Source: Actinomycetota bacterium
GTDB lineage: Bacteria > Actinomycetota > Acidimicrobiia > Acidimicrobiales > UBA8592
DNA: 40,759 nucleotides
NCBI GenBank assembly: GCA_902565595.1
Contig: CACFFD010000011.1
Location: forward strand, 1 to 40,759
Direction of reading: 5' to 3'
In this document: piece by piece, positions 17,267-26,027 of the stretch
Layout of the letters: each line of letters opens with the position of its first letter
Position numbering within the stretch: the stretch's first letter is position 1
Position numbers and translations under genes: made by a program
Notes under the pieces: generated by a model
What the model saw: only the letters and a program-made list of their open reading frames with translations
The model's database searches: none
What the model was told of the DNA's origin: nothing

Positions 17267-18055
17267 CTACTTCGACTCCTGAGGCCCATCTGAAGGAGGA
17301 CCTGCAAAAGCTTGCGCAATAGAAAACCATTCAACCGCTGCTTCCCCCGAAAAAGTCAACTCGGTGTCATTCATATGCCTTCGTTGCGTTACAACAAGAC
17401 AAAAATCTAAAGCCGAACCAGTAATACTATTTAAATCCTCAGGGGACCCGAACTCCCATTTCTCACCTGACGGACTAGTTAGGGAAACGTAGATAGGTTC
17501 CTCATTAGGAGTCAAGCCACGATTAATGTAGGCCCACTTCCTAGTAATAAATCCCAATTGGGCAATATGTCGAAGTCGGTCGGTAGAGGCTCTTTCAATA
17601 TTCAAAGTATCCAAAATATCCTGTCCATGAGCCCACACTTCCATCAGACGGGCGGTAAGAAAAGACTTTGACCCCATTGAAGGCCCATACCAAATCACAC
17701 GATCATCATTACTGAGAGTCTCAGAAGCCAAAGCTAAATTCTCTCGGCCTTGTCGCCAACTTGAAAGTAATTCTTCAGCACTCATTTTCCTATAAGTAGC
17801 CAAACTGAAGTCCTCAGCTGAATTAGCATCTTGTTTTTCCAGAAGCTCATGAAGAAGACTCGTGAATTTATCAGGATTAGTTATAGCCACAGTGGCGCTT
17901 TCATCAAAGTACGTTAAATGACTAATTTGATCCGCTATAGACCACCTAGGACTCGGAGTTGGGAGACTCCATTGTTCCTCCGATAAATTCGACACAATCG
18001 TATCTAACGCCATCTGCTCCTGCAGAAGATCTTCCCGAACGTGACCTACATCCAT
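17267..18055 (-). CDS. DinB-like TIGR03084-family metal-binding protein
   Basis: This 262-aa protein is of the maleylpyruvate isomerase/mycothiol-dependent DinB-like superfamily, TIGR03084 type. Key stretches are WSIADQISHLTYFDESA (about 38-54, first metal His), YGPSMGSKSFLTARLMEVWA then HGQDI (second metal site), and a C-terminal domain ending FSIAQAFAGPPSDG. The family's fold is a four-helix bundle with a mononuclear metal site, and many members use mycothiol. Its stop converges on UPF0182, and its start faces the carboxylase operon. The exact reaction is unknown. Confidence 0.82.
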   Translation of the reverse strand: MDVGHVREDLLQEQMALDTIVSNLSEEQWSLPTPSPRWSIADQISHLTYFDESATVAITNPDKFTSLLHELLEKQDANSAEDFSLATYRKMSAEELLSSWRQGRENLALASETLSNDDRVIWYGPSMGSKSFLTARLMEVWAHGQDILDTLNIERASTDRLRHIAQLGFITRKWAYINRGLTPNEEPIYVSLTSPSGEKWEFGSPEDLNSITGSALDFCLVVTQRRHMNDTELTFSGEAAVEWFSIAQAFAGPPSDGPQESK

Positions 18056-18220
18056 TCCAAGAGAGTACCACCAAGAGAAGAGACAGAGAACCTTCGAAAG
18101 AAAGTCGAAAATGCTCCCTAATTCTGGTCGAATCTCTTGTTGGAATCGGAGATCTAAAAACTCGATGGTAATCTTTAAATAGGGGATTCCTGATTAGACG
18201 GAGTCTTTGAAAGGAAGCAA

Positions 18221-19825
18221 ATGTCAGAAGCATCTGTAATTCAAAGCCGGATCGATATAGCTTCTGATGATTACAAGCAGAACCTCGCTGAGATGCAAGC
18301 TTTATGGAATGAAGTCGCAGAAGAAATGGCCAAAGTTCCAGGGATCGGAGGGCAACGGTACGTGGATCGACACAGAAGCCGCGGAAAAATGCTTGTCCGT
18401 GAAAGAGTCGAAGCACTTATCGACCCAAATACTGCCCTTCTAGAACTCAGCCCATTAGCAGGATGGGGAACTCAAGACCCTATAGGAGTTGGAACATTTA
18501 ACGGCATCGGCGTTATCGAAGGAGTTGAATGCGGAATAGCAGGATCGGACATGACAGTCCGTGGAGGAGCAGGAAATCCAACTACCTGGAATAAGCAAAA
18601 AAGATTCTTTGAGATAGTTCGCGAAAATAGGCTTCCCTTAATCCTATTAAATGAATCTGCTGGAGCTGATTTACCGCGACAAGCAGACATTTTCGTCTAC
18701 GGAGGAGAACAATTCCGCGATATCACCCAACTATCAAAAATGGGCATCCCCTCTATTTGTGTCGCTTTCGGCCCCAACACAGCAGGAGGTGCATACATCC
18801 CAGGTATGAGCGATTACACAGTCTTCGTGAAAGAACGCGGAACCGCATACCTAGGCGGACCACCGCTCGTCAAAATGGCGATTAACGAAGATGTAGACGA
18901 AGAAACACTAGGCGGAGCAGAAATGCACTCTCGAACAAGTGGACTCTCTGACTATCTCGCCATGGATGAGATGGATGGATTACGTATAGCTCGCCAAATC
19001 GTTCGACACCTTGAATGGGAAAAACTAGGCCCCGGACCAACTGCCCCAGCTGACGACCCACTATACGACCCGGCTGAACTACTCGGATGCGCAATGGCAA
19101 ACGTCCGGATCCCCTTTGATATCAAAGAAATCCACGCACGTATTCTTGATGGAAGCAGATTCGAAGAATTCAAACCCCTCTACGGAGAAAAACTCGTCTG
19201 CGGTTGGGGTTCCATTTGCGGTTTTCCTATCGGAATTCTAGGAAACAACGGCATCCTATTCTCAGAAGAAGCAAGTAAAGGAGCCCAATTCATTCAGCTA
19301 TGCAACAAACTTGACATCCCACTGCTATTCATGCACAACATCACAGGCTTTATGGTCGGCTCAAAAGCAGAACAAGGTGGCATTATCCGAAATGGAGCAA
19401 AACTAGTCAATGCAGTTTCGAACTCAACGGTCCCTCACCTCAATTTAATGGTCGGTGCAAGCTACGGTGCCGGAAATTACGGAATGGCAGGAAAATCATA
19501 TAACCCCCGTTTCGTCTTCACGTGGCCTAATCATCGAATCGCTGTCATGGGACCCGAACCCCTTGCAGGAGTAATGGACATTATCGCCCGTAACGCTGCA
19601 GCAGGCCGCGGTCAAGACGTTGACGAAAAAGCACTCGAAGAACGCCGAACAGCTCTCGAAGCCCAAATTGAATACGAATCTCTTGCACTTTTCTCAACGG
19701 GGAGACTCTGGGACGATGGGATCATCCACCCATCCGATACAAGAACAGTCCTAGGCCTAGCCCTATCAGCAATACACAGCAATGAAATTAAAGGCGCCAC
19801 AGAGTACGGGGTATGGAGACACTAA
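18221..19825 (+). CDS. Acyl-CoA carboxylase beta (carboxyltransferase) subunit, MCC/geranyl-CoA type
   Basis: The 534-aa carboxyltransferase subunit moves CO2 from biotin to an enoyl-CoA such as 3-methylcrotonyl-CoA or geranyl-CoA. Both crotonase-like halves are present: KMLVRERVEALIDP, GGAGNPTTWNKQKRFFEIV, ESAGADLPRQADIF and FGPNTAGGAYIPGMSDYTV in the first, NITGFMVGSKAEQGGIIRNG and NLMVGASYGAGNYGM in the second. NITGFMVG and the C-terminal DTRTVLGLALSAI...YGVWR place it with the MCC/AtuC branch rather than propionyl-CoA carboxylase. The RBS AAAGGA precedes the ATG. It is the first gene of a coupled operon with the alpha subunit, the AtuA homologue and a nitronate monooxygenase. LiuB and AtuC cannot be separated by eye. 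Confidence 0.9.
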   Translation: MSEASVIQSRIDIASDDYKQNLAEMQALWNEVAEEMAKVPGIGGQRYVDRHRSRGKMLVRERVEALIDPNTALLELSPLAGWGTQDPIGVGTFNGIGVIEGVECGIAGSDMTVRGGAGNPTTWNKQKRFFEIVRENRLPLILLNESAGADLPRQADIFVYGGEQFRDITQLSKMGIPSICVAFGPNTAGGAYIPGMSDYTVFVKERGTAYLGGPPLVKMAINEDVDEETLGGAEMHSRTSGLSDYLAMDEMDGLRIARQIVRHLEWEKLGPGPTAPADDPLYDPAELLGCAMANVRIPFDIKEIHARILDGSRFEEFKPLYGEKLVCGWGSICGFPIGILGNNGILFSEEASKGAQFIQLCNKLDIPLLFMHNITGFMVGSKAEQGGIIRNGAKLVNAVSNSTVPHLNLMVGASYGAGNYGMAGKSYNPRFVFTWPNHRIAVMGPEPLAGVMDIIARNAAAGRGQDVDEKALEERRTALEAQIEYESLALFSTGRLWDDGIIHPSDTRTVLGLALSAIHSNEIKGATEYGVWRH

Positions 19826-19827
19826 CA

Positions 19828-21831
19828 ATGAGTGATATCAAACGCCTTCTTATAGCAAACCGCGGTGAAATAGCAGTTCGAATAGCCCAAACAGCTCACC
19901 AGCTAGGCATTGACACCGTTGGTATTTATTCAACCTCCGACCAAAACGCTCTCCACGTTGACACAGTAGATGCAGCAATTTATCTTCCAGGAAACTCATT
20001 AAGTGAGACATATCTCAACAGCAACAAGATCATCGAAATAGCTCAACAAAACGATTGTGATGCCATCCACCCCGGATATGGTTTCTTAGCTGAAAATGCA
20101 CAATTTGCCCAAAGTGTCAATGACGCAGGTCTCATATGGATCGGCCCAACACCCGAACAGATCGCTCTCCTCGGAGACAAAATGCTAGCAAAACAAGCAG
20201 CAATTGATGCAGGAGTACCGACAGTAACTTCAACCGAAGTCCACCCAGGCGAAAAACCACCAAAAGTTAAGATGCCTGTCATCGTCAAAGCAGCAGCTGG
20301 AGGAGGCGGCCGCGGTATGCGCATTGTCGAAAAACAGGTTGACCTTGCAGATGCCATCAACTCAGCATCCAGAGAAGCTGAATCATCATTCGGAGACGGA
20401 AGAGTTTTTATCGAACCATATATAACCCACGGCCGACACATAGAAGTACAAATCATCGGCGATTCACATGGGAACGTACTCCACCTGGGAGAACGCGAAT
20501 GCTCCATCCAGCGCCGAAATCAAAAAATCTTCGAGGAAGCACCATCATGTGGAATCTCACCCGAGGTCCGAAAATTAATTTGCGATGGTGCTGTAGCTCT
20601 CGCCAAACACGTCAAATATGAAAACGCCGGCACAGTCGAATTCCTTGTAAACGATAAAGAAGAAATTAACTTTCTAGAAGTCAATACCCGCCTCCAAGTA
20701 GAACACCCAGTCACCGAATCAATTACCGGACTTGACCTCGTCGAACTTCAAATCCGAGTTGCCTCAGGAGAACAACTACCCCATAGCCAAGAAGACATTA
20801 CTTTTAACGGGCACGCAATAGAAGTCCGTCTCGTCGCTGAAAACCCATCCCAAAACTGGATGCCTTCAATAGGAACCATAGAACGGTTCCACGTCGGCGA
20901 CGGAGTCAGAGTTGACAGCGGCATTCGAGAAGGATCACAAGTAACCACAGAATACGACTCGCTCATCGCAAAAATTATTTCCTATGGATCAGACAGACAA
21001 CAGGCAATACAAAAACTCGCACGAGCACTCCGCTCAACTCAAATAAGCGGAATAGAAACAAACAAATCAATGATCTTGTCAGTACTAGCCGAACACGACT
21101 ACCGACAAGCAAATACACCAATCAGTTACCTCCAAGATCACCCAGAAGTTCTCGACAAACAAGAAGTAAACCCCAAAGATCATAACGCCCTACTTCTCGG
21201 CGCCGTCTTCGCCTTAGAATTCCAAGAACGAAACAATGGCATGGTCACAGGATTCACCCCTTCAGGGTGGAGAAACCTTAGAACACAAGGCCAAAGGCAA
21301 ATCTGGAAAAGCCAATATGGGGAAGATCACATCGAATACACAATAGACACAAACAAAGTCACAGTGTTACTGGGAGCATGGCCACAACCACAAGAAGACG
21401 GAACCCTCTCCGAAGACAACCGGACACAACTTCACATTAGACTCCTTAGCCAATCAACCGACCAGCAAATAATAGAAATAGACAACCGCCGACAGGTAAT
21501 CAAAACCTCAATAAACAGCGACACAGTACATACCCAGAGCAGGTTCGGAACAGCCACATGGTCACGACAACCTAAATTCACTCACCACGAATCAGAACAG
21601 TTCGGAGCAGGCCCAACAAGTCCACTTCCGGGAACAGTCATAGCCGTCAACGTAACCGAAGGCCAGACAGTCCAAGAAGGAGACGTTCTCGTTGTCGTTG
21701 AAGCCATGAAGATGGAGCACAAAATTATTGCAACCGGAGCTGCAACAGTAACGAACGTTCACTTCCAACCAGGTGACAGTGTAGACACCGGCGATCTCCT
21801 CGTCTCACTCGAACAGGGTGAAGGATCGTGA
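19828..21831 (+). CDS. Acyl-CoA carboxylase alpha subunit: biotin carboxylase + BCCP
   Basis: This 667-aa two-function subunit carboxylates its own biotin using ATP and bicarbonate. The biotin carboxylase domain opens with IKRLLIANRGEIAVRI and has the ATP-grasp loop KAAAGGGGRGMRIV, HIEVQIIGDSHGNVLHLGER, and FLEVNTRLQVEHPVTE. A less conserved linker follows, then a C-terminal biotinyl domain with VEAMKMEHKI (biotin Lys at about residue 628). An upstream in-frame ATG at 19813 overlaps the beta gene, but the ATG at 19828 has GGAG 9 bases before it and gives the usual N-terminus. The gap to the beta stop is 2 bases. AtuF and LiuD are the closest named relatives. Confidence 0.92.
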   Translation: MSDIKRLLIANRGEIAVRIAQTAHQLGIDTVGIYSTSDQNALHVDTVDAAIYLPGNSLSETYLNSNKIIEIAQQNDCDAIHPGYGFLAENAQFAQSVNDAGLIWIGPTPEQIALLGDKMLAKQAAIDAGVPTVTSTEVHPGEKPPKVKMPVIVKAAAGGGGRGMRIVEKQVDLADAINSASREAESSFGDGRVFIEPYITHGRHIEVQIIGDSHGNVLHLGERECSIQRRNQKIFEEAPSCGISPEVRKLICDGAVALAKHVKYENAGTVEFLVNDKEEINFLEVNTRLQVEHPVTESITGLDLVELQIRVASGEQLPHSQEDITFNGHAIEVRLVAENPSQNWMPSIGTIERFHVGDGVRVDSGIREGSQVTTEYDSLIAKIISYGSDRQQAIQKLARALRSTQISGIETNKSMILSVLAEHDYRQANTPISYLQDHPEVLDKQEVNPKDHNALLLGAVFALEFQERNNGMVTGFTPSGWRNLRTQGQRQIWKSQYGEDHIEYTIDTNKVTVLLGAWPQPQEDGTLSEDNRTQLHIRLLSQSTDQQIIEIDNRRQVIKTSINSDTVHTQSRFGTATWSRQPKFTHHESEQFGAGPTSPLPGTVIAVNVTEGQTVQEGDVLVVVEAMKMEHKIIATGAATVTNVHFQPGDSVDTGDLLVSLEQGEGS

Positions 21832-23621
21832 CAGCTGGCCCGATCAGAATCGCCAATTGTTCAGGATTCTTCGGAGATAGACCATCCGCAGCAAAAGAAA
21901 TGGTCGAACAAGGCCCAATCGATGTACTCACAGGAGACTGGCTCGCAGAATTAACAATGCTCATCCTCAGTAGGATCCGGAACAAAAACCCCGGAGGTGG
22001 CTATGCACGTACCTTTGTCACCCAAATGGAACAAGTAATGGGAACCTGTTTAGATAAAGGCATCAAAGTGGTCAGTAACGCAGGAGGACTCAATCCACGC
22101 GGCTGCGCTGAAGCCGTACACGATGTAGCAGAAAAACTTGGATTAAATCCTACAATCGCATATGTGGACGGAGACGACATCATGGAAAGAATCCATGAAC
22201 TCCATTCAGCTGAAAAACTACTTCCATTTCTACCAGATACCCCACTAGGAGATTTAGATTCATACCTCACCGCCAACGCATATCTCGGATGCTGGGGAAT
22301 AGTCGAAGCTCTCCACCAGAAGGCAGACATCATCATCACTGGGAGAGTCACCGATGCTGCAGTTGTATGCGGACCCGCCGCATGGCACCATGGCTGGCAA
22401 CGAGATGATTTTGATCAACTAGCTGGAGCTGTAGTTGCCGGCCACATCATCGAATGCGGAGCTCAAGCTACCGGCGGCAATTATTCCTACTTCTCAGAGA
22501 TAGCAGGCCGAAATGAAATCGGCGGAAAAGCAAGATTCGGATTCCCATGGGCAGATATCACAGAAGACGGATCATCAACCATCGGAAAGCATGACGGAAC
22601 CGGAGGTGTCGTCAACACAGAAACAGTAACAAGCCAGATTCTCTATGAAATTGGAGGCCCTGAATACTTCGGCCCTGATGTCACCGCCCGCTTCGACACA
22701 ATCCAAATTGAAAATACGGACCCCAACCGAGTCACTGTCTCCGGCGTAAAAGGACAGGCGCCACCAACAACGCTCAAAGTAGCCATGAACGAACTTGGAG
22801 GATACAGAAACTCCTTTTCTGTCGCTCTCACAGGCCTAGACATTGAAGAAAAAGCCGCCTTCGCCCAAGCTACATTCTGGGACTCCTGCCCCTATAACCC
22901 AGAAGACTTTCAAAGCATCAGCAGCGAAGTCATCCGAACAGACAAAGAAGATACCGATCAGCAAGAAAAAGCAACAGCTATCTGGAAAGTAACAGTCAAA
23001 GATAAAGATGAGCGAAAAGTAGGAAGATCATTCACCGACGCGATGATCCACACAGTTCTTGCGAGCATTCCAGGTATGTATAGTCTCAGCAGCGGGCCAA
23101 CAGCCGCGACACCGTTCGGAATTTATCGACCCGCAACAGTTCCAGCAGAACTCGTACCCCAATACGTCCACATGCTCGACGGGGAAACGACCATGGTAGA
23201 GTCTTCCAACCCGCAGGGGCCTCCACTTGACCTCGAAAATGACAAACCATTCCCAATTCCAGTTGGGCCTTCGAGCAAAACTACTATCGGAACTGTATGC
23301 GGAACACGTTCCGGAGATAAAGGCGGTGACGCAAATCTCGGGGTATACGCTCGAAGTGACAAATCATGGGCCTGGTTAGATAACACTTTAACAACCGAAC
23401 AACTTAAAGAGTTATTACCAGAAACCCAAAATCTAGCTATCGAACGATACCGTTACCCCAAAATACGATCACTAAATTTCTTAATTCGAGGACTCCTACA
23501 AGAAGGCGTTGCTGCGTCCACACGACAAGATCCACAAGCCAAAGCACTCGGAGAGTGGCTACGGAGTCGACAAATAGACATTCCAATTAACGTAATTAAA
23601 GAGACGAAGGATAAAGAGTGA
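21828..23621 (+). CDS. atuA: AtuA family protein (DUF1446 plus C-terminal AtuA-like domain)
   Basis: This 597-aa protein has an N-terminal DUF1446/AtuA domain, recognisable from IRIANCSGFFGDRPSAAKEM, LTGDWLAELTMLIL, KVVSNAGGLNPRGCA and IITGRVTDAAVVCGPAAWH. A C-terminal AtuA-like domain (about 485-590) has VCGTRSGDKGGDANLGVYAR. The family is named from acyclic terpene (citronellol/geraniol) utilisation in Pseudomonas, where atuA sits with geranyl-CoA carboxylase genes. Its reaction is not established. The GTG start overlaps the alpha-subunit stop (GTGA), so translation is coupled. Confidence 0.88.
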   Translation: MTAGPIRIANCSGFFGDRPSAAKEMVEQGPIDVLTGDWLAELTMLILSRIRNKNPGGGYARTFVTQMEQVMGTCLDKGIKVVSNAGGLNPRGCAEAVHDVAEKLGLNPTIAYVDGDDIMERIHELHSAEKLLPFLPDTPLGDLDSYLTANAYLGCWGIVEALHQKADIIITGRVTDAAVVCGPAAWHHGWQRDDFDQLAGAVVAGHIIECGAQATGGNYSYFSEIAGRNEIGGKARFGFPWADITEDGSSTIGKHDGTGGVVNTETVTSQILYEIGGPEYFGPDVTARFDTIQIENTDPNRVTVSGVKGQAPPTTLKVAMNELGGYRNSFSVALTGLDIEEKAAFAQATFWDSCPYNPEDFQSISSEVIRTDKEDTDQQEKATAIWKVTVKDKDERKVGRSFTDAMIHTVLASIPGMYSLSSGPTAATPFGIYRPATVPAELVPQYVHMLDGETTMVESSNPQGPPLDLENDKPFPIPVGPSSKTTIGTVCGTRSGDKGGDANLGVYARSDKSWAWLDNTLTTEQLKELLPETQNLAIERYRYPKIRSLNFLIRGLLQEGVAASTRQDPQAKALGEWLRSRQIDIPINVIKETKDKE

Positions 23622-24757
23622 AAAACGACGTAACTGAGATGTTCGAGATCGATTTACCGATTTTTGCGTTTAGCCACTGTAGGGATGTAGTTGCAGCAGT
23701 CTCTAAAGCGGGAGGATTTGGTGTCCTCGGAGCTGTCGGCCACACTCCAAAAGGCCTAGAAACTGATCTTCAATGGATTGAAAACGAAATCGGTCAAAAA
23801 CCTTACGGTGTTGATCTAATCGTCCCAGCAAAATACGCCGGATCAGATGACGGAGGACTCACCGTTAAAGAAATCGTTGAAATGATTCCCCAGGAGCATA
23901 TCGAATACGTTAATCAAATCCTGAAAAGCTATGATGTCCCTCCTTTAGCAGATAATCCAAAGGGACAATTCGACATACTGAATGAAAAAGCTGCCCCGAT
24001 GTCAGCCTCCACAGCTGCTCCCCAATTAGAAATAGCATTGGCATACAAACCCTCACTTGTCGTCAATGCACTCGGCCCTCCACCACAATTTATGATTGAG
24101 AAAACAAAAGAAACAGGGAAAAAGGTAGGGGCTTTAGCTGGAAAGGCTCAGCACGCAGAACGACACGTAAATGCTGGTGTTGACATTATCATCGCCCAAG
24201 GATACGAAGCCGGAGGCCATACAGGGGAAATCGGTTCCATGGTCCTTATCCCAGAAATAGTAGACGCAGTCGGCGACGTTCCGGTTCTTGGAGCTGGAGG
24301 AATCGGAGGAGGGCGTCAAATGGCAGCCGCCATGGCGCTAGGGGCTCAAGGTGTTTGGTGCGGTTCCATCTGGCTTACCACGGAAGAAGCTGAGACCCAC
24401 CCAGTAGTAAAAGAAAAAATGCTGTCAGCCACATCCTCGGACACAATCAGGTCAAGATCAAGAACAGGTAAACCTGCTCGACAACTTAAATCATCATGGA
24501 CAGACGAATGGGAGAATCCGGAAACACCAATGCCACTTGGAATGCCACTTCAACCTATCTTAATCAACGAGGCAATAGCCCGAATAGATCGAGCCGCCCA
24601 TAGAAAAGGTTCAGGAGCAGAAAAGCTATCAAATTACTTTGTCGGTCAGATCGTAGGAACAATGAACAAGACAAAGCCGACCTCACAAGTCGTCTATGAA
24701 ATGGTAGAAGAATTTATCGAAGCTACAGAAACGATAGCTTTACAACTAGAAGAATAA
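23618..24757 (+). CDS. Nitronate monooxygenase-like flavoprotein
   Basis: This 379-aa FMN-dependent TIM-barrel protein belongs to the 2-nitropropane dioxygenase/NMO family. Motifs seen are KAGGFGVLGAVGHTP near the N-terminus, GVDIIIAQGYEAGGHTGEIG, and the FMN phosphate-binding VPVLGAGGIGGGRQMAAAMA followed by LGAQGVWCGSIWL. An insertion near residues 75-115 is longer than in short NMOs. The GTG start overlaps the AtuA stop (GTGA). Being fourth in the carboxylase operon suggests a redox step or flavin enoyl chemistry on the same CoA or isoprenoid substrate rather than nitronate oxidation (inference). Confidence 0.85.
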   Translation: MKNDVTEMFEIDLPIFAFSHCRDVVAAVSKAGGFGVLGAVGHTPKGLETDLQWIENEIGQKPYGVDLIVPAKYAGSDDGGLTVKEIVEMIPQEHIEYVNQILKSYDVPPLADNPKGQFDILNEKAAPMSASTAAPQLEIALAYKPSLVVNALGPPPQFMIEKTKETGKKVGALAGKAQHAERHVNAGVDIIIAQGYEAGGHTGEIGSMVLIPEIVDAVGDVPVLGAGGIGGGRQMAAAMALGAQGVWCGSIWLTTEEAETHPVVKEKMLSATSSDTIRSRSRTGKPARQLKSSWTDEWENPETPMPLGMPLQPILINEAIARIDRAAHRKGSGAEKLSNYFVGQIVGTMNKTKPTSQVVYEMVEEFIEATETIALQLEE

Positions 24758-24767
24758 CCAGTAAAAA

Positions 24768-24794
24768 TTGTTATAGAATCAAGTCATATAACAA
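24768..24794. promoter_or_regulatory. Inverted repeat upstream of Bax-inhibitor-1-like gene
   Basis: TTGTTATA (24768-24775) and TATAACAA (24787-24794) form a perfect 8-bp inverted repeat with an 11-bp spacer. It lies 16 bases upstream of the ATG at 24811 and 10 bases after the operon's last stop. It is A+T-rich with no T-run, so an operator or promoter overlap is more likely than a terminator. The right arm contains a TATAAC that could act as a -10. Confidence 0.45.
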
Positions 24795-24810
24795 CTGTTG
24801 AAAGGACAAC

Positions 24811-25512
24811 ATGAGCTATTCACCAGCTACATACACTCCCGTAGCCCAGCTTCAAGAATCAGACAGAGTGACATTCATGGTAAAGGTATACCAACACCTT
24901 GGCCTAGCGATAGGCGCATTTATGGCATTCGAATATCTCTTTTTCGCCAGTGGCCTTGCAAAAACCCTTTGGGAAATGCTCGCCGGAAATGGTGGAGCTT
25001 GGCTTCTTTTCCTTGGATTGTTCATGGTAGGAACTTGGATCTCAACCCAAGCCAGTTACGACCTTAACAACGTTGGCCGACAATACGGAGGCCTATTCGC
25101 CATATCAGCTGTCGAAGCACTAATTTTTGCTCCCTTCCTCTATTACGTTTTCAATGTTCGACAAGCCGCCGGAGATGTATGGGTCGCTGCAATCATCACC
25201 GCAATGGGATTTGCTGGCCTCTCTCTTGTTGGTTGGATAACTCGAACTGACCTCTCATTCCTGCGTCCAATCCTCATATGGGGGGGAGTAGCAGCTATGG
25301 TCCTTATTGTCGCTGCTCTCTTATTCGGAATGAACATTGGAACATGGTTTTCTGTAGCGATGGTTGCTCTCATGGGCGCTTCCATTCTCTATAACACCCA
25401 GAAGATTCTTCACTCATACCCCGAACAAGCCTATGTTGGAGCGGCAGTAACCCTATTCGGTTCACTGATGACAATGTTCTGGTACATTCTCCAGATCGTG
25501 ATGGATAGATAA
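24811..25512 (+). CDS. Bax inhibitor-1/YccA family membrane protein
   Basis: This 233-aa protein has seven predicted membrane helices. Family features include the N-terminal VTFMVKVYQHLGLAIGAFMAF, an internal ARG-like SVEALIFAPFLYYVF, and the conserved ending ILYNTQKILHSYPEQAYVGA then FGSLMTMFWYILQIV. Bacterial homologues (YccA, BsYetJ) act in FtsH modulation or as pH-gated calcium leak channels. AAAGGA precedes the ATG. It follows the carboxylase operon by 53 bases with a possible operator between, so it may be a separate unit. Confidence 0.9.
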   Translation: MSYSPATYTPVAQLQESDRVTFMVKVYQHLGLAIGAFMAFEYLFFASGLAKTLWEMLAGNGGAWLLFLGLFMVGTWISTQASYDLNNVGRQYGGLFAISAVEALIFAPFLYYVFNVRQAAGDVWVAAIITAMGFAGLSLVGWITRTDLSFLRPILIWGGVAAMVLIVAALLFGMNIGTWFSVAMVALMGASILYNTQKILHSYPEQAYVGAAVTLFGSLMTMFWYILQIVMDR

Positions 25513-25522
25513 ACAGCTAAAA

Positions 25523-25945
25523 TTACAAATGGTTTCTCCAACCATTAGTAATATGCTCCAACCACCACCTTGGGGCCTGATCTAAAAGATTCCCTAAGTG
25601 GGAATAGTCATGCCAACGGCAAATCAAACCAGAATCGTTGATCTCCATCACTGAAGTAAATGGATGATCAATAGTTTCTCCAGTATGGAATTTCCACTGC
25701 TCAACGTGTTCAGTAACTACAAAACTTCCTTCGCTGATTATGTTCTTAGGGAAATGAAAATAACCTGATAGGGGTTCAATCCCTAACCGAAGGCGCAAGA
25801 TAATCTCCTCAGGACCAGTCGCACCTACCGCGTCCAATCCAACATCTGTGTAGTGGGCATCTTCAGAAAAAAACGTTGCCATCTGTTCCCAATTCCTAGC
25901 AAAATGCTCATCCCAATAACGCACAACCAAATCTTTCGCATTCAT
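25523..25945 (-). CDS. NTF2-like (SnoaL / limonene-epoxide-hydrolase-like) protein
   Basis: This small alpha+beta cone-fold protein has about 140 aa from the ATG at 25945. The N-terminal helix is NAKDLVVRYWDEHFARNWEQ, then FFSEDAHYTD. EHVEQWKFHTGETIDHPFTS and ICRWHDYSHLGNLL form the core sheet. The pattern W-x-F-x(3)-G-E and the W-x-D-Y ending fit SnoaL/limonene-1,2-epoxide hydrolase-like members. The frame also opens at 25972, but GGAGG (25952-25956, read on the minus strand) lies 6 bases before the ATG at 25945, so that start is preferred. It faces the PEP-utilising gene divergently. The substrate is unknown. Confidence 0.8.
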   Translation of the reverse strand: MNAKDLVVRYWDEHFARNWEQMATFFSEDAHYTDVGLDAVGATGPEEIILRLRLGIEPLSGYFHFPKNIISEGSFVVTEHVEQWKFHTGETIDHPFTSVMEINDSGLICRWHDYSHLGNLLDQAPRWWLEHITNGWRNHL

Positions 25946-26027
25946 CATGAACCTCCAGTGTTCATTAAGCATTAGAGCGCATCAACAACAGTTGGCGCAA
26001 ATAAGCTTTCTCGCATATTGTTCAACA

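Noticed and set aside
17946-18416. 156-aa minus-strand ORF spanning the DinB-like start and carboxylase start
   Set aside because: It overlaps two recognised genes in other frames and has no recognisable motif or SD.
19813-19827. Upstream ATG for the carboxylase alpha subunit
   Set aside because: GGAG at 19815-19818 is placed correctly for the ATG at 19828, which also gives the canonical N-terminus.
24798-25067. 89-aa plus-strand ORF overlapping the Bax-inhibitor-1 gene
   Set aside because: It is an alternate frame of a conserved membrane protein and has no independent support.
25947-26027. 27-residue N-terminal extension of the PEP-utilising protein
   Set aside because: It would overlap the start of the divergent NTF2-like gene and its SD, and has no RBS of its own. 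Family similarity begins after 26049.
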